From contig NZ_BDCJ01000044.1 in assembly GCF_001613445.1 (NCBI RefSeq), positions 1 through 32,456 on the forward strand: a stretch of 32,456 nucleotides of DNA, in the 5' to 3' direction. Shown piece by piece: positions 22,970 to 29,764 of the stretch (position 1 is the first letter of the stretch; each line of letters begins with the position of its first letter). The position numbers and the translations under genes were made by a program. Source of the DNA: Nocardia grenadensis NBRC 108939 (lineage in GTDB: Bacteria > Actinomycetota > Actinomycetes > Mycobacteriales > Mycobacteriaceae). The notes beneath the pieces are model-generated. The model made no database searches, was not told the DNA's origin, and saw only the letters and a list, made by a program, of their open reading frames with translations.

Positions 22970-23593
22970 CTACCGTTCCGCCGGTTGGATCGAGACCACG
23001 CCCTGCCCGTCCCAGCGCAGCGAGAACGCCTCGCCACCACCCTGCCCCAGCGCCGCACGCCAGGAGACATCGGTGACGAAGGACTGGTTGAGATCGCCGC
23101 GGGCGGCGACGAACGCGTCGGGGTCCACCACCAGGGGGAACTGTGGTGATACCTCCAAATGGATGAGCGGCCCGCCCGCCGACAGCAGGGCGACCTGCCC
23201 CTGGCCGCCGACCGTGGTGGTGAACAGCCCCTGACCGCTGGAGGCCCCACGTACACCGGCGAATCGCACATCGGTGCGCAGATTCCCGGCGAAGGCCAGT
23301 AACTGCTGCGATTCGACCTGCAGGGTCTCGTTGTTCAGGTTCACCACCGAGACGTACTGGCCGTTGACCGCCAGGAACACCCGGCCCTGGCCACTGCATT
23401 CCATCAGCGAGAGCTTCTCGCCGGTGGCGCGGCGTTTCATCCCGGCCAGCACCCCGTCCCCGCCGCCGAACCCGGCCGATTTGAACTGCACGGCGCCCTC
23501 GTAGGCGACCATCGAGCCGGAGATGGCGCGGATACTGGTATTCGCCAGGTGTACCTCGATCACCTTCTTCGACTGTTCGAAGAGTTGTGCCAT
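22970..23593 (-). CDS. AIM24 family protein, first of three
   Basis: A 207-residue AIM24 paralogue starting MAQLFEQSKKVIEVHLANTS. It shares with the second gene the pattern VESQQLLAFAGNL, GQGLFTTTVGGQGQVALLS and a terminal GQGVVSIQPAER strand. This looks like the minimal form of the three, without the glycine run. The ATG at 23593 was chosen for its conserved N-terminus; longer open frames enter the repeat-bearing intergenic region. It heads the three-gene AIM24 unit and diverges from the two-domain TerD gene across 493 bp. Confidence 0.9.
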   Translation of the reverse strand: MAQLFEQSKKVIEVHLANTSIRAISGSMVAYEGAVQFKSAGFGGGDGVLAGMKRRATGEKLSLMECSGQGRVFLAVNGQYVSVVNLNNETLQVESQQLLAFAGNLRTDVRFAGVRGASSGQGLFTTTVGGQGQVALLSAGGPLIHLEVSPQFPLVVDPDAFVAARGDLNQSFVTDVSWRAALGQGGGEAFSLRWDGQGVVSIQPAER

Positions 23594-23729
23594 GGAGAGT
23601 CGCCTGTTCTCGCCGCCCCGGAGCCCGGCCCACTGCCGGTGCTCATCCGTCGCCGTCACCTTAATCGTCGCAGGTCGACCCAGTCCATGCCCGGCCATAC
23701 CATTCGTCCACTCCGGATGGTCGACGTCC

Positions 23730-23789
23730 GTGGTCGGGGCCCGCCCCCGGTTCTGGAGCGACAGAGTCAAGGAGCGCAGCGACTGAGCG
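23730..23789. repeat. Partial copy of the structured repeat
   Basis: These 60 bases match 23911-23970 at about 54-55 positions, without gaps, and end in the same AGGAGCGCAGCGACTGAGCG. The right half of the element is absent or too decayed to recognise; a weak trace may remain near 23810. Confidence 0.7.
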
Positions 23790-23910
23790 TGTGGAGCAGA
23801 CAGTCCAGAGACCGGTGACCATTGAGCACTTACAGTGATGTGAGCCTCTCCAGGCCGGTCGAGGTTCACGACAGCCTGCACCTTCTGTCTATTCCAGGTG
23901 GTCTATCTCA

Positions 23911-24027
23911 GTGGTCGGGGCCCGCCCCCGATTCTGGACCGACGGAGCGAAGGAGCGCAGCGACTGAGCGCAGGAGGGAAGAATCGGGGTCACAGGGCCC
24001 CGGCCCTGCGACGCCGGAGGCGGCGCC
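23911..24027. repeat. Structured repeat, copy 2
   Basis: A 117-base element. The inner arms 23926-23935 and 23980-23989 (10 bp) and outer arms 23916-23923 and 23995-24002 (8 bp) pair perfectly, with an asymmetric internal loop (2 versus 5 bases). The tail 24004-24027 matches the tail of copy 1 at 114-137 in 22 of 24 bases. Arms differ in sequence between copies while pairing is kept, which suggests selection on structure. Confidence 0.65.
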
Positions 24028-24086
24028 ATGAATGCGAGCATCTCGTACAGTGGCATCCATACGCACCGACAAGCGAAGGGTCTGAC

Positions 24087-25436
24087 TTGTCCGCAACACT
24101 CGCCAAAGGCCAGAACGGTCCACTGGCCACGAACGACGTGGTGGTCTCCATCCAGTTGGCGGCTCCGGCCGATCTGTCCGCCCTATTGGTCACCGAGCAG
24201 GGCAAAGTCAGGTCCGACGCGGATTTCGTCTTCTACAATCAGCCCAGCGGTCCGGGTGTGAACCTGCGCCCGGGTCCGGCCGGGCAGCCCGCGTCGCTCG
24301 CGGTGAACCTCGGCGCGGTCCCCGCCGATATCGCGCAGGTCCGCGCGGTCATCACCCTCGACGACGCGAACGCCAACTTCGGGCAGTTCGCGGCCCCGGT
24401 CGCCTATGTCTCGGATCAGTCCGGCGCGCAGCTGTTCGAGTACCGGATCGACGGACTGGCCACCGAATCCATCGTGATCGCACTCGAGCTCTACCGGCGC
24501 CAGGGCGCGTGGAAGGTGCGGGCGGTCGGGCAGGGCTACGCGGGCGGTTTCGCCGCGCTGGTCACCGACCACGGTGTCACGGTGGACGATTCCCCGGCCG
24601 AACCGCAGACCGCGGCCCCGGCCGCCGCGCCGCCGCCTCCGCCGCCGGTGCAGCAGACCGCGCCGGTGCCACCGCCCACCCAGCAGGCCTACCCGACCCA
24701 GCAGCCACCGCCTGCTCCGCCCTATCCGCCGCAGGGGGGCGGCTATCCGCCGCAGGGGGGCGGCTACCCGCCGCCGCCCGGGCCCGGTTACCCGCAGCAG
24801 CCCGCTCCGGCGGCGTCCACCCAGCAGCATCCCGGCGAGATCAGTCTGAGCAAGACCGGTCCGGTGAGCCTGCAGAAGGGACAGCGCGTCAGCCTCCGCA
24901 AGGAGGACGGCGCGGCGCTCACCTTCGTCAAGATGGGCCTGGGCTGGGATCCGGTCCAGCAGCGCGGCCTGTTCGGCAGCCGGACGGTGGATATCGACCT
25001 CGACGCCTCGGTGGTGATGTTCGCCGATATGAACCCGGTGGATGTCGCCTACTACGGGCAGCTGACCTCCAAGGACGGTTCGATCCGGCATCAGGGCGAC
25101 AACCTCACCGGTGAGGGCGCGGGCGACGACGAGGTGATTCTGGTCGACCTCACCCGGATCCCGGCCCATGTCAACAACCTGATCTTCGTCGTGACCTCGT
25201 ACAAGGGGCATACGTTCGGCCAGGTGCAGAACGCCTTCTGCCGGTTGGTCGACGGCGCCAACAACGCTGAGCTGGCCCGCTACTCGCTCACCGGCGGCAC
25301 GCCGACCACCGCCATGGCGATGGTGAAGCTCTTCCGGGTCGGCAACGACTGGAAGATGCAGGCCATCGGTGAGGGTTTCAACGCCAAACATCCCGGTGAG
25401 GCGATTCCCCAGCTGGGCCGGTTCCTGGCGGTATGA
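24087..25436 (+). CDS. Two-domain TerD protein with proline-rich linker
   Basis: A 449-residue protein with two TerD-like domains. Domain 1 (1-168) keeps the ELYRRQGAWKVRAVGQGYAGG signature (134-154) but has lost both acidic calcium segments. A flexible linker (172-248) of Pro, Gln and Gly contains YPPQGGG twice. Domain 2 (250-449) is canonical, with DIDLDAS (302-308) and GDNLTGEGAGDDEVILVDL (337-355). The TTG at 24087 is chosen because GAAGGG lies six bases upstream and the product then starts LSATLAKGQN, like other TerD proteins; an ATG at 24028 is in another frame. Its stop overlaps the next ATG (ATGA). Probably a calcium-responsive adaptor, with domain 1 for protein contacts; that split is inferred. 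Confidence 0.88.
   Translation: MSATLAKGQNGPLATNDVVVSIQLAAPADLSALLVTEQGKVRSDADFVFYNQPSGPGVNLRPGPAGQPASLAVNLGAVPADIAQVRAVITLDDANANFGQFAAPVAYVSDQSGAQLFEYRIDGLATESIVIALELYRRQGAWKVRAVGQGYAGGFAALVTDHGVTVDDSPAEPQTAAPAAAPPPPPPVQQTAPVPPPTQQAYPTQQPPPAPPYPPQGGGYPPQGGGYPPPPGPGYPQQPAPAASTQQHPGEISLSKTGPVSLQKGQRVSLRKEDGAALTFVKMGLGWDPVQQRGLFGSRTVDIDLDASVVMFADMNPVDVAYYGQLTSKDGSIRHQGDNLTGEGAGDDEVILVDLTRIPAHVNNLIFVVTSYKGHTFGQVQNAFCRLVDGANNAELARYSLTGGTPTTAMAMVKLFRVGNDWKMQAIGEGFNAKHPGEAIPQLGRFLAV
24723..24764 (+). repeat. Two perfect 21-bp tandem repeats in the TerD linker
   Basis: Two identical adjacent 21-base units (24723-24743 and 24744-24764) keep the reading frame and encode YPPQGGG twice in the disordered linker. 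Copy number may vary between strains. Confidence 0.9.
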
Positions 25437-27019
25437 GTGGTGTCGGGGGACAGGCGATGAAGCAGTTGCAGGCGGGGCAGAACATCCCACTGGGCGGCGG
25501 GTTCACCCGCTTCCGGGTGAATGCCGCCGTGCCGCTGACGGTTTCGGCGCTGGTGGTGGCCGCGGACCTGCGGGTCGGTTCGGCGGCCGATGTGCTGGTG
25601 TCCGAACGTCCGGCCGGCCCGGGGGTCCGGGTCGAGGACGCGGCTGTCGTCGTCACGCCGGCCGAGGTACGCGCGGATGCCCAGGCGGTGCTGCTGGTGG
25701 CCGCCGCGCAGAGCGGGCTCGGCGTGGTGACCGCGTCGCTGACGGAGAACGATGCCGCGGTGGCCGAGTTCGTGATCGCCCCGCAGGCCGGCGAAACCGC
25801 CCTGATCTGTTTCGAACTCTACCGTCGCGGTGCGAGCTGGAAGCTGCGCGCGGTAGGTCAGGGGTACGCGGGCGGGATCGGTGAACTGCTTCGCGCACAC
25901 GGCGCCGACGGTTTCGCCGCCACGCCGGCCGCGGCGGCCGCGCCCACCGTGCTCGACGCGGCGGTGGCCGCTTCCGTCGCAGCGACCGCTGTGCCGGGTA
26001 CGCCGGCCGAAATTCCGCCCCTGGAGGTCGGGCACGGGCTGGAACGCCTGTGGATGATCTTCGAGGACGCCGCCCGTTCGGCCGCCGCCCTGGAATCGGC
26101 GCGCGGTTACGCGGCCGAACGGCTCGACCAGGAACTGTCGGCCGCGGTCTCCGATCCGGCCACCCGCAACACTCCGGCCGCCGACACCGCGCGGGCGGCC
26201 GCCCAGCGGCGGCACGACGAGCTCACGGCGACCGCCGAGCACAATCACCGGCGCGACAGCACCCAGCTGCTGCGCGAACTGCACGAGGCGGATGCGGTGC
26301 TGCCCGCGGCGCTGGCCTCGTGGGAATCCCCGGCCTGGGACCGTCCGGCCGCTCCGGCGGACGGTATCCGGCTCGGTGAGCTCTACGCGCTGGACCGGGG
26401 CGCGCTGCGCGTTCCCTACTGTGTGCCCGTCCCACTGAATCGTCCACTGTGGGTGGACGCCGAATCCTCGGCGGCCGTCGCACCGGTGGTCGGCGCCCTG
26501 CTCGCCCGGTTGATGCGGGCCGCGCCGGGCCGCCGGACCCTGGTCGACATCATCGATCTCACCGGCGCGTTCACCGGTTTCACCGGGATGCTGGCGCCGG
26601 TGGCGGCCGGACCGCCGATCACCGATCACTCCGATATCTCACCGCGCTTACAGCAACTCGTGGACGCCGCCGAACTGGCGGAGATGGCCTACAACTCCGG
26701 GCAGGCGACGCCGCCGGCCGAGCACCGCATCCTGCTCGCGGCGGATTTCCCGCACGGATACCAGGCCGCGGACGCACAGCGGCTGGTGGCGTTGCTGGCC
26801 CGCGGGGATCTGATCGGACTGTCGACCATCATCGTCGGCGCGAACGAGTCCGAGTCGGGGGACAGCGCGGTGGCCGCGCTGTCCCGTGCCTGCCGCCATC
26901 TGCCGACCGTCACCGGCACCCCGCTCTTCGATCCGTGGACCGGTAACGCCTGGCAGCTGGACCTGGATCTGCTACCGCACGAACCCGAACAGCGGGCGCG
27001 AATCCTGCGGGCGGGTTGA
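25433..27019 (+). CDS. Degenerate TerD domain fused to an FtsK/HerA-like region lacking a P-loop
   Basis: A 528-residue protein. Residues about 9-160 are a decayed TerD domain that keeps CFELYRRGASWKLRAVGQGY (126-145) but has no calcium site. An Ala-rich linker and a helical region (200-300) follow. Residues about 328-515 resemble the core of FtsK/HerA-type proteins tied to Ter systems: VPYCVPVPLNRPLWVD, a strand with an acidic end (TLVDIIDLTG, 369-378), a helix rich in Gln and Glu, HRILLAADFPHGY (431-443) as a Walker B-like strand, and LSTIIVGANES. No GKS/T P-loop is present where one would be expected (about 343-355), so it is unlikely to be an active ATPase. ATG overlaps the preceding TGA. 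The FtsK-like reading is an inference. Confidence 0.65.
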   Translation: MSGVGGQAMKQLQAGQNIPLGGGFTRFRVNAAVPLTVSALVVAADLRVGSAADVLVSERPAGPGVRVEDAAVVVTPAEVRADAQAVLLVAAAQSGLGVVTASLTENDAAVAEFVIAPQAGETALICFELYRRGASWKLRAVGQGYAGGIGELLRAHGADGFAATPAAAAAPTVLDAAVAASVAATAVPGTPAEIPPLEVGHGLERLWMIFEDAARSAAALESARGYAAERLDQELSAAVSDPATRNTPAADTARAAAQRRHDELTATAEHNHRRDSTQLLRELHEADAVLPAALASWESPAWDRPAAPADGIRLGELYALDRGALRVPYCVPVPLNRPLWVDAESSAAVAPVVGALLARLMRAAPGRRTLVDIIDLTGAFTGFTGMLAPVAAGPPITDHSDISPRLQQLVDAAELAEMAYNSGQATPPAEHRILLAADFPHGYQAADAQRLVALLARGDLIGLSTIIVGANESESGDSAVAALSRACRHLPTVTGTPLFDPWTGNAWQLDLDLLPHEPEQRARILRAG

Positions 27020-27025
27020 GTCGGA

Positions 27026-27043
27026 GCCGGCCGACGCGCCGGC
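27026..27043. terminator. Weak hairpin between convergent genes
   Basis: A 6-bp GCCGGC stem (27026-27031 with 27038-27043) around a six-base loop lies seven bases after the stop at 27019 and before the opposing stop at 27094. It is short, so its role as a terminator is tentative. Confidence 0.35.
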
Positions 27044-27093
27044 CGATCGGGCGAAGACCATGTCGTTTCCCGATGATGTTCTCGGTTCGGTGA

Positions 27094-27732
27094 TCAGTCG
27101 GTCAGGTCGATCACACAGCTGTCCACGGCGATGACGATCGGATCGCCCGGGGATATCCCGAGTTCGTCACTCGCGCGCGGGAAGTCCGTTTGATTGCGGG
27201 CGCCTCCCGACGAGGAGTACACGGCGCCGTCCCGCACGATCCAGACATCCGAGCGGGCGTCCATATCGCCGAAGGCATCGAGCGTGGTCGCACCGAAATA
27301 TGTCGTGCCGTTCTCGTCGATCACTGTGCCGTTGGCCAGCTTGTGCCCGTCGGTCGTGAGACCGGCGGCGACCAGGGCGACGAGTTCGTCGCTCGCCGGG
27401 GCGCACCGCGGGTCGGAGTAGGCCGGCGTGGCCGCGGGTAACGGCGATGCGGTTGTGGGTGCCGAGGTCGCGACCGTGGGGATTTCCGAGGGCGCTGCCG
27501 GGCTGCTGTCCTGCTCGGCGGGCGCCGGAGCCACCGGCGCCGGCGGCGTTACCACCTCGGTGGTGGTTCGGACAGGTGCCGCTTCATCGGTTGCCTTGTC
27601 GTCACCGCCGATCAGGTAACCGATGATGCCGAGTAGCACGAACGCGCCGAGACCGATCCCGGCCACGAGCAGTATGTTCCGGTTCGCTCGTCCGCGCCGG
27701 GCGAAATTGTCGTGCTGCTGTCGATCATCCAC
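27094..27732 (-). CDS. Membrane-anchored protein with Pro/Thr-rich linker
   Basis: A 212-residue protein of unknown function. A short basic N-terminus is followed by one hydrophobic helix (about 19-42), then a Pro/Thr/Ala-rich linker (about 50-105) and a C-terminal domain of some 105 residues. The extracytoplasmic domain has two cysteines, one at its start (DPRCAPAS) and one near the end (AVDSCVIDL), that could form a disulfide. The GTG at 27732 has AGGGGA upstream. It lies 120 bp downstream of the GT87 gene on the same strand, so it could be co-transcribed. The layout is typical of actinobacterial envelope-anchored proteins. Confidence 0.75.
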   Translation of the reverse strand: MDDRQQHDNFARRGRANRNILLVAGIGLGAFVLLGIIGYLIGGDDKATDEAAPVRTTTEVVTPPAPVAPAPAEQDSSPAAPSEIPTVATSAPTTASPLPAATPAYSDPRCAPASDELVALVAAGLTTDGHKLANGTVIDENGTTYFGATTLDAFGDMDARSDVWIVRDGAVYSSSGGARNQTDFPRASDELGISPGDPIVIAVDSCVIDLTD

Positions 27733-27851
27733 CGATATCCCCTGACTGGTTGCGGTGGCGCGAAGAGACGCCGCCAGTGATCCCGAACGTGCATCGCCGC
27801 GCGAGCGTCGCGTGTTTCATCGGACCGCACCGCGGGCTCGACGGGCCCGGC

Positions 27852-29693
27852 TCAGCCCAGGCGCGCGGGCGGTCGGAACTCCCGGGCCGCCTCCACCGGT
27901 GTCGCGGTGGTCGCGGTGTCGCGCTTACCGTTCCGCTTCGCGGCCATCGCACCGGTCCAATGAGTGCCCAGGGAGATCCGGGGGCGCAGCACCTCCGGGA
28001 GCCACGGCAGCAGTGGATCCGGGGCGCGGTCGACCACCCCGCCGACCGGATCGTCCAGATATTCGTGGCGCACCAGATCGTGTTCGGGCCGGTAGATCTG
28101 CCGGACGATCAGCACACACAGTCCGATCACCGCGAGGTCGCGCAGCAGCACCGTCGCGGTGAACCACTGTTCCGGCAGACCCTTACGATCCTCGCCGAGG
28201 TAGTAGAACATGCGTGGCACCCAGACCAGTGCGTCGATCGTCATCCACGCCAGCAGGAGCCGCCGGTGCGGCAGAGCCAGGACCGCGATCGGCACCAGCC
28301 ACAGCGAGTACTGCGGACTCCACACCTTGTTCGTCAACAGGAACGCGGCGATGACCAGGAAGCACAGCTGGGCCAGCCGGGGCCGGCGCGGGGCGGTCAG
28401 GCCGATATAGGCGATACCGAGACAGGCCGCGACGAACAGCAGCAGCGAGATCAGATTGAGGAATGTGGGCGGTTCGCCGTGCCGCAGCACACCGTCGAAA
28501 CCCGACCAGTCGGTGAACGACATCACCACGTTGTAGAGTGAATCGGGATCGGCGTGCCGGGTGGTGTTGAGCCGGAAGAATTCCCGCCAGCCGTCCGGGT
28601 ACAGCAGCGCGATCGGCAGATTCACCAGGAGCCAGGTGCTGGCGGCGCCGACGCCGGTCAGCGCGGCCGCGCCGAGCGGGCGGGTACCCAGCAACCGGAT
28701 CCGTGCCGGCACTTCTTCCAGCCAACTGCGCAGCCCCGCGGCACTGTCGATATCGCGCAACCGTGTCGCCTGATGCGAGCGGGGTGTGCGCTGCATCGGA
28801 TCGGCGCGCAGGCACAGCACCACGATCGGGCCCAGCAGCAGCAGGGGGTACAGCTTGGCCGCACCACCCAGCCCCAGCAGTACACCGGCCAGCAGCGGCC
28901 GGCGGCGGGCCCATGCCAGCAGCCCCAGTGCGGCGAAGGCGGTCGCGAGGAAATCGAAATTGGTGAAGGCGTGCACGATCACCAACGGTGAGCACGCCAC
29001 CAGCGCCGCGTCCCATACCCGGCGGCCGGACAGCAGCGCGGTCGCCCAAATGGTGACGAGCCAGGCGACCGAGAGACCCAGGGCCACCACATTGAAGTAC
29101 AGCACCACCTGCAGTGCCCCCGGCAGCGGACTGGCGTCCCAGCTCTTGGCCACCAGCATGGAAACGTACTGGTACATGCCCGACAGCACTGGATACTCCA
29201 TATGCCGGACCTCGGTGCCGCCGCCGGGTGTTTCCTCCACCCAGGACTTCTTGTACGGGAACGCGCCCTCGTTGAGGCGCTCGGCGCCGTACAGCGGCAC
29301 CGTGTCCGAATAGCACATGGCCGTGTACTGACGGCCGTTGTTCCAGTCGAGGCTGAGCAGTCCGTCGGTGGTGGTGGTCTGCTGGATACATCCGGCCTTG
29401 GCGAACCAGCCGAACGCCAGGAAGATCACGGTGAATGCCAGTAGCACCCGCATCGGGGTCCAGAACCGTGCGCGCCCGATCAGCGCGTGATCGCCGACCG
29501 GACCGCCCACGACCGTGCACAGCTGGGCGGTCATGGAATCGTTGTGGCTCGGTTTGTCGCGCGTGTCCGCCGAACGCAGATCTCGGGCGAGCGGAGCGGG
29601 CGAATCGTAACCGGCTGTGGCGGCCCGACCGGTTCGCCCGTTTCCGGGGCCTACACCGTCGTCCGGCCCACCCACCAGTCGCTGCTCGCTCAC
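27852..29693 (-). CDS. GT87-type membrane mannosyltransferase, paralogue A (Rv0051-like)
   Basis: A 613-residue polytopic membrane protein of the same GT-C family as the gene at 1743-3128. A cytoplasmic N-terminus of about 78 residues precedes the first helix (81-98). The loop after it holds CYSD at 127-130 with the likely catalytic Asp, then MEYPVLSG (165-172). Later motifs are NFDFLATAF and KVWSPQYSLWLVP. The C-terminal 60 residues are soluble. Its place next to the class A PBP gene matches Rv0051 next to ponA1 in M. tuberculosis. The GTG at 29693 has no ribosome site but a TAACCT hexamer sits 8 bases upstream, which fits a leaderless start; an internal ATG at residue 54 is possible. The sugar acceptor is unknown. 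Confidence 0.85.
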   Translation of the reverse strand: MSEQRLVGGPDDGVGPGNGRTGRAATAGYDSPAPLARDLRSADTRDKPSHNDSMTAQLCTVVGGPVGDHALIGRARFWTPMRVLLAFTVIFLAFGWFAKAGCIQQTTTTDGLLSLDWNNGRQYTAMCYSDTVPLYGAERLNEGAFPYKKSWVEETPGGGTEVRHMEYPVLSGMYQYVSMLVAKSWDASPLPGALQVVLYFNVVALGLSVAWLVTIWATALLSGRRVWDAALVACSPLVIVHAFTNFDFLATAFAALGLLAWARRRPLLAGVLLGLGGAAKLYPLLLLGPIVVLCLRADPMQRTPRSHQATRLRDIDSAAGLRSWLEEVPARIRLLGTRPLGAAALTGVGAASTWLLVNLPIALLYPDGWREFFRLNTTRHADPDSLYNVVMSFTDWSGFDGVLRHGEPPTFLNLISLLLFVAACLGIAYIGLTAPRRPRLAQLCFLVIAAFLLTNKVWSPQYSLWLVPIAVLALPHRRLLLAWMTIDALVWVPRMFYYLGEDRKGLPEQWFTATVLLRDLAVIGLCVLIVRQIYRPEHDLVRHEYLDDPVGGVVDRAPDPLLPWLPEVLRPRISLGTHWTGAMAAKRNGKRDTATTATPVEAAREFRPPARLG

Positions 29694-29701
29694 GGCACCC
29701 G

Positions 29702-29707
29702 AGGTTA
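29702..29707 (-). promoter_or_regulatory. Candidate -10 for leaderless GT87 A mRNA
   Basis: On the minus strand TAACCT fits TAnnnT and ends 8 bases before the GTG at 29693, placing the transcript start about at the codon. It sits just downstream of the ponA hairpin. Confidence 0.35.
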
Positions 29708-29717
29708 CCTGTTACCG

Positions 29718-29748
29718 GGGTCCCGGCCCGGACCGAGCCGGGACTCCC
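29718..29748 (-). terminator. Terminator or attenuator after the class A PBP gene
   Basis: An 8-bp stem (29720-29727 with 29737-29744) with a nine-base loop and two further G-C pairs across a one-base bulge lies 17 bases past the minus-strand stop at 29765. It separates this gene from the downstream glycosyltransferase. Confidence 0.6.
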
Positions 29749-29764
29749 GGACAGTGTTGCGGGT

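Larger units (their letters stand above)
23594..24086. other. Divergent intergenic region with repeats
   Basis: No convincing gene is present in these 493 bases, which separate the AIM24 unit from the TerD unit. It holds one full structured repeat (23911-24027) and a related half copy (23730-23789). The promoters of both units should lie here, but I could not assign -35 and -10 boxes. A GAAGGG ribosome site at 24075-24080 serves the TTG start of the TerD gene. Confidence 0.6.

Noticed and set aside
24723..24764. Possible CRISPR-like direct repeats
   Set aside because: Two adjacent 21-base units without spacers inside a coding linker; this is an in-frame tandem duplication.
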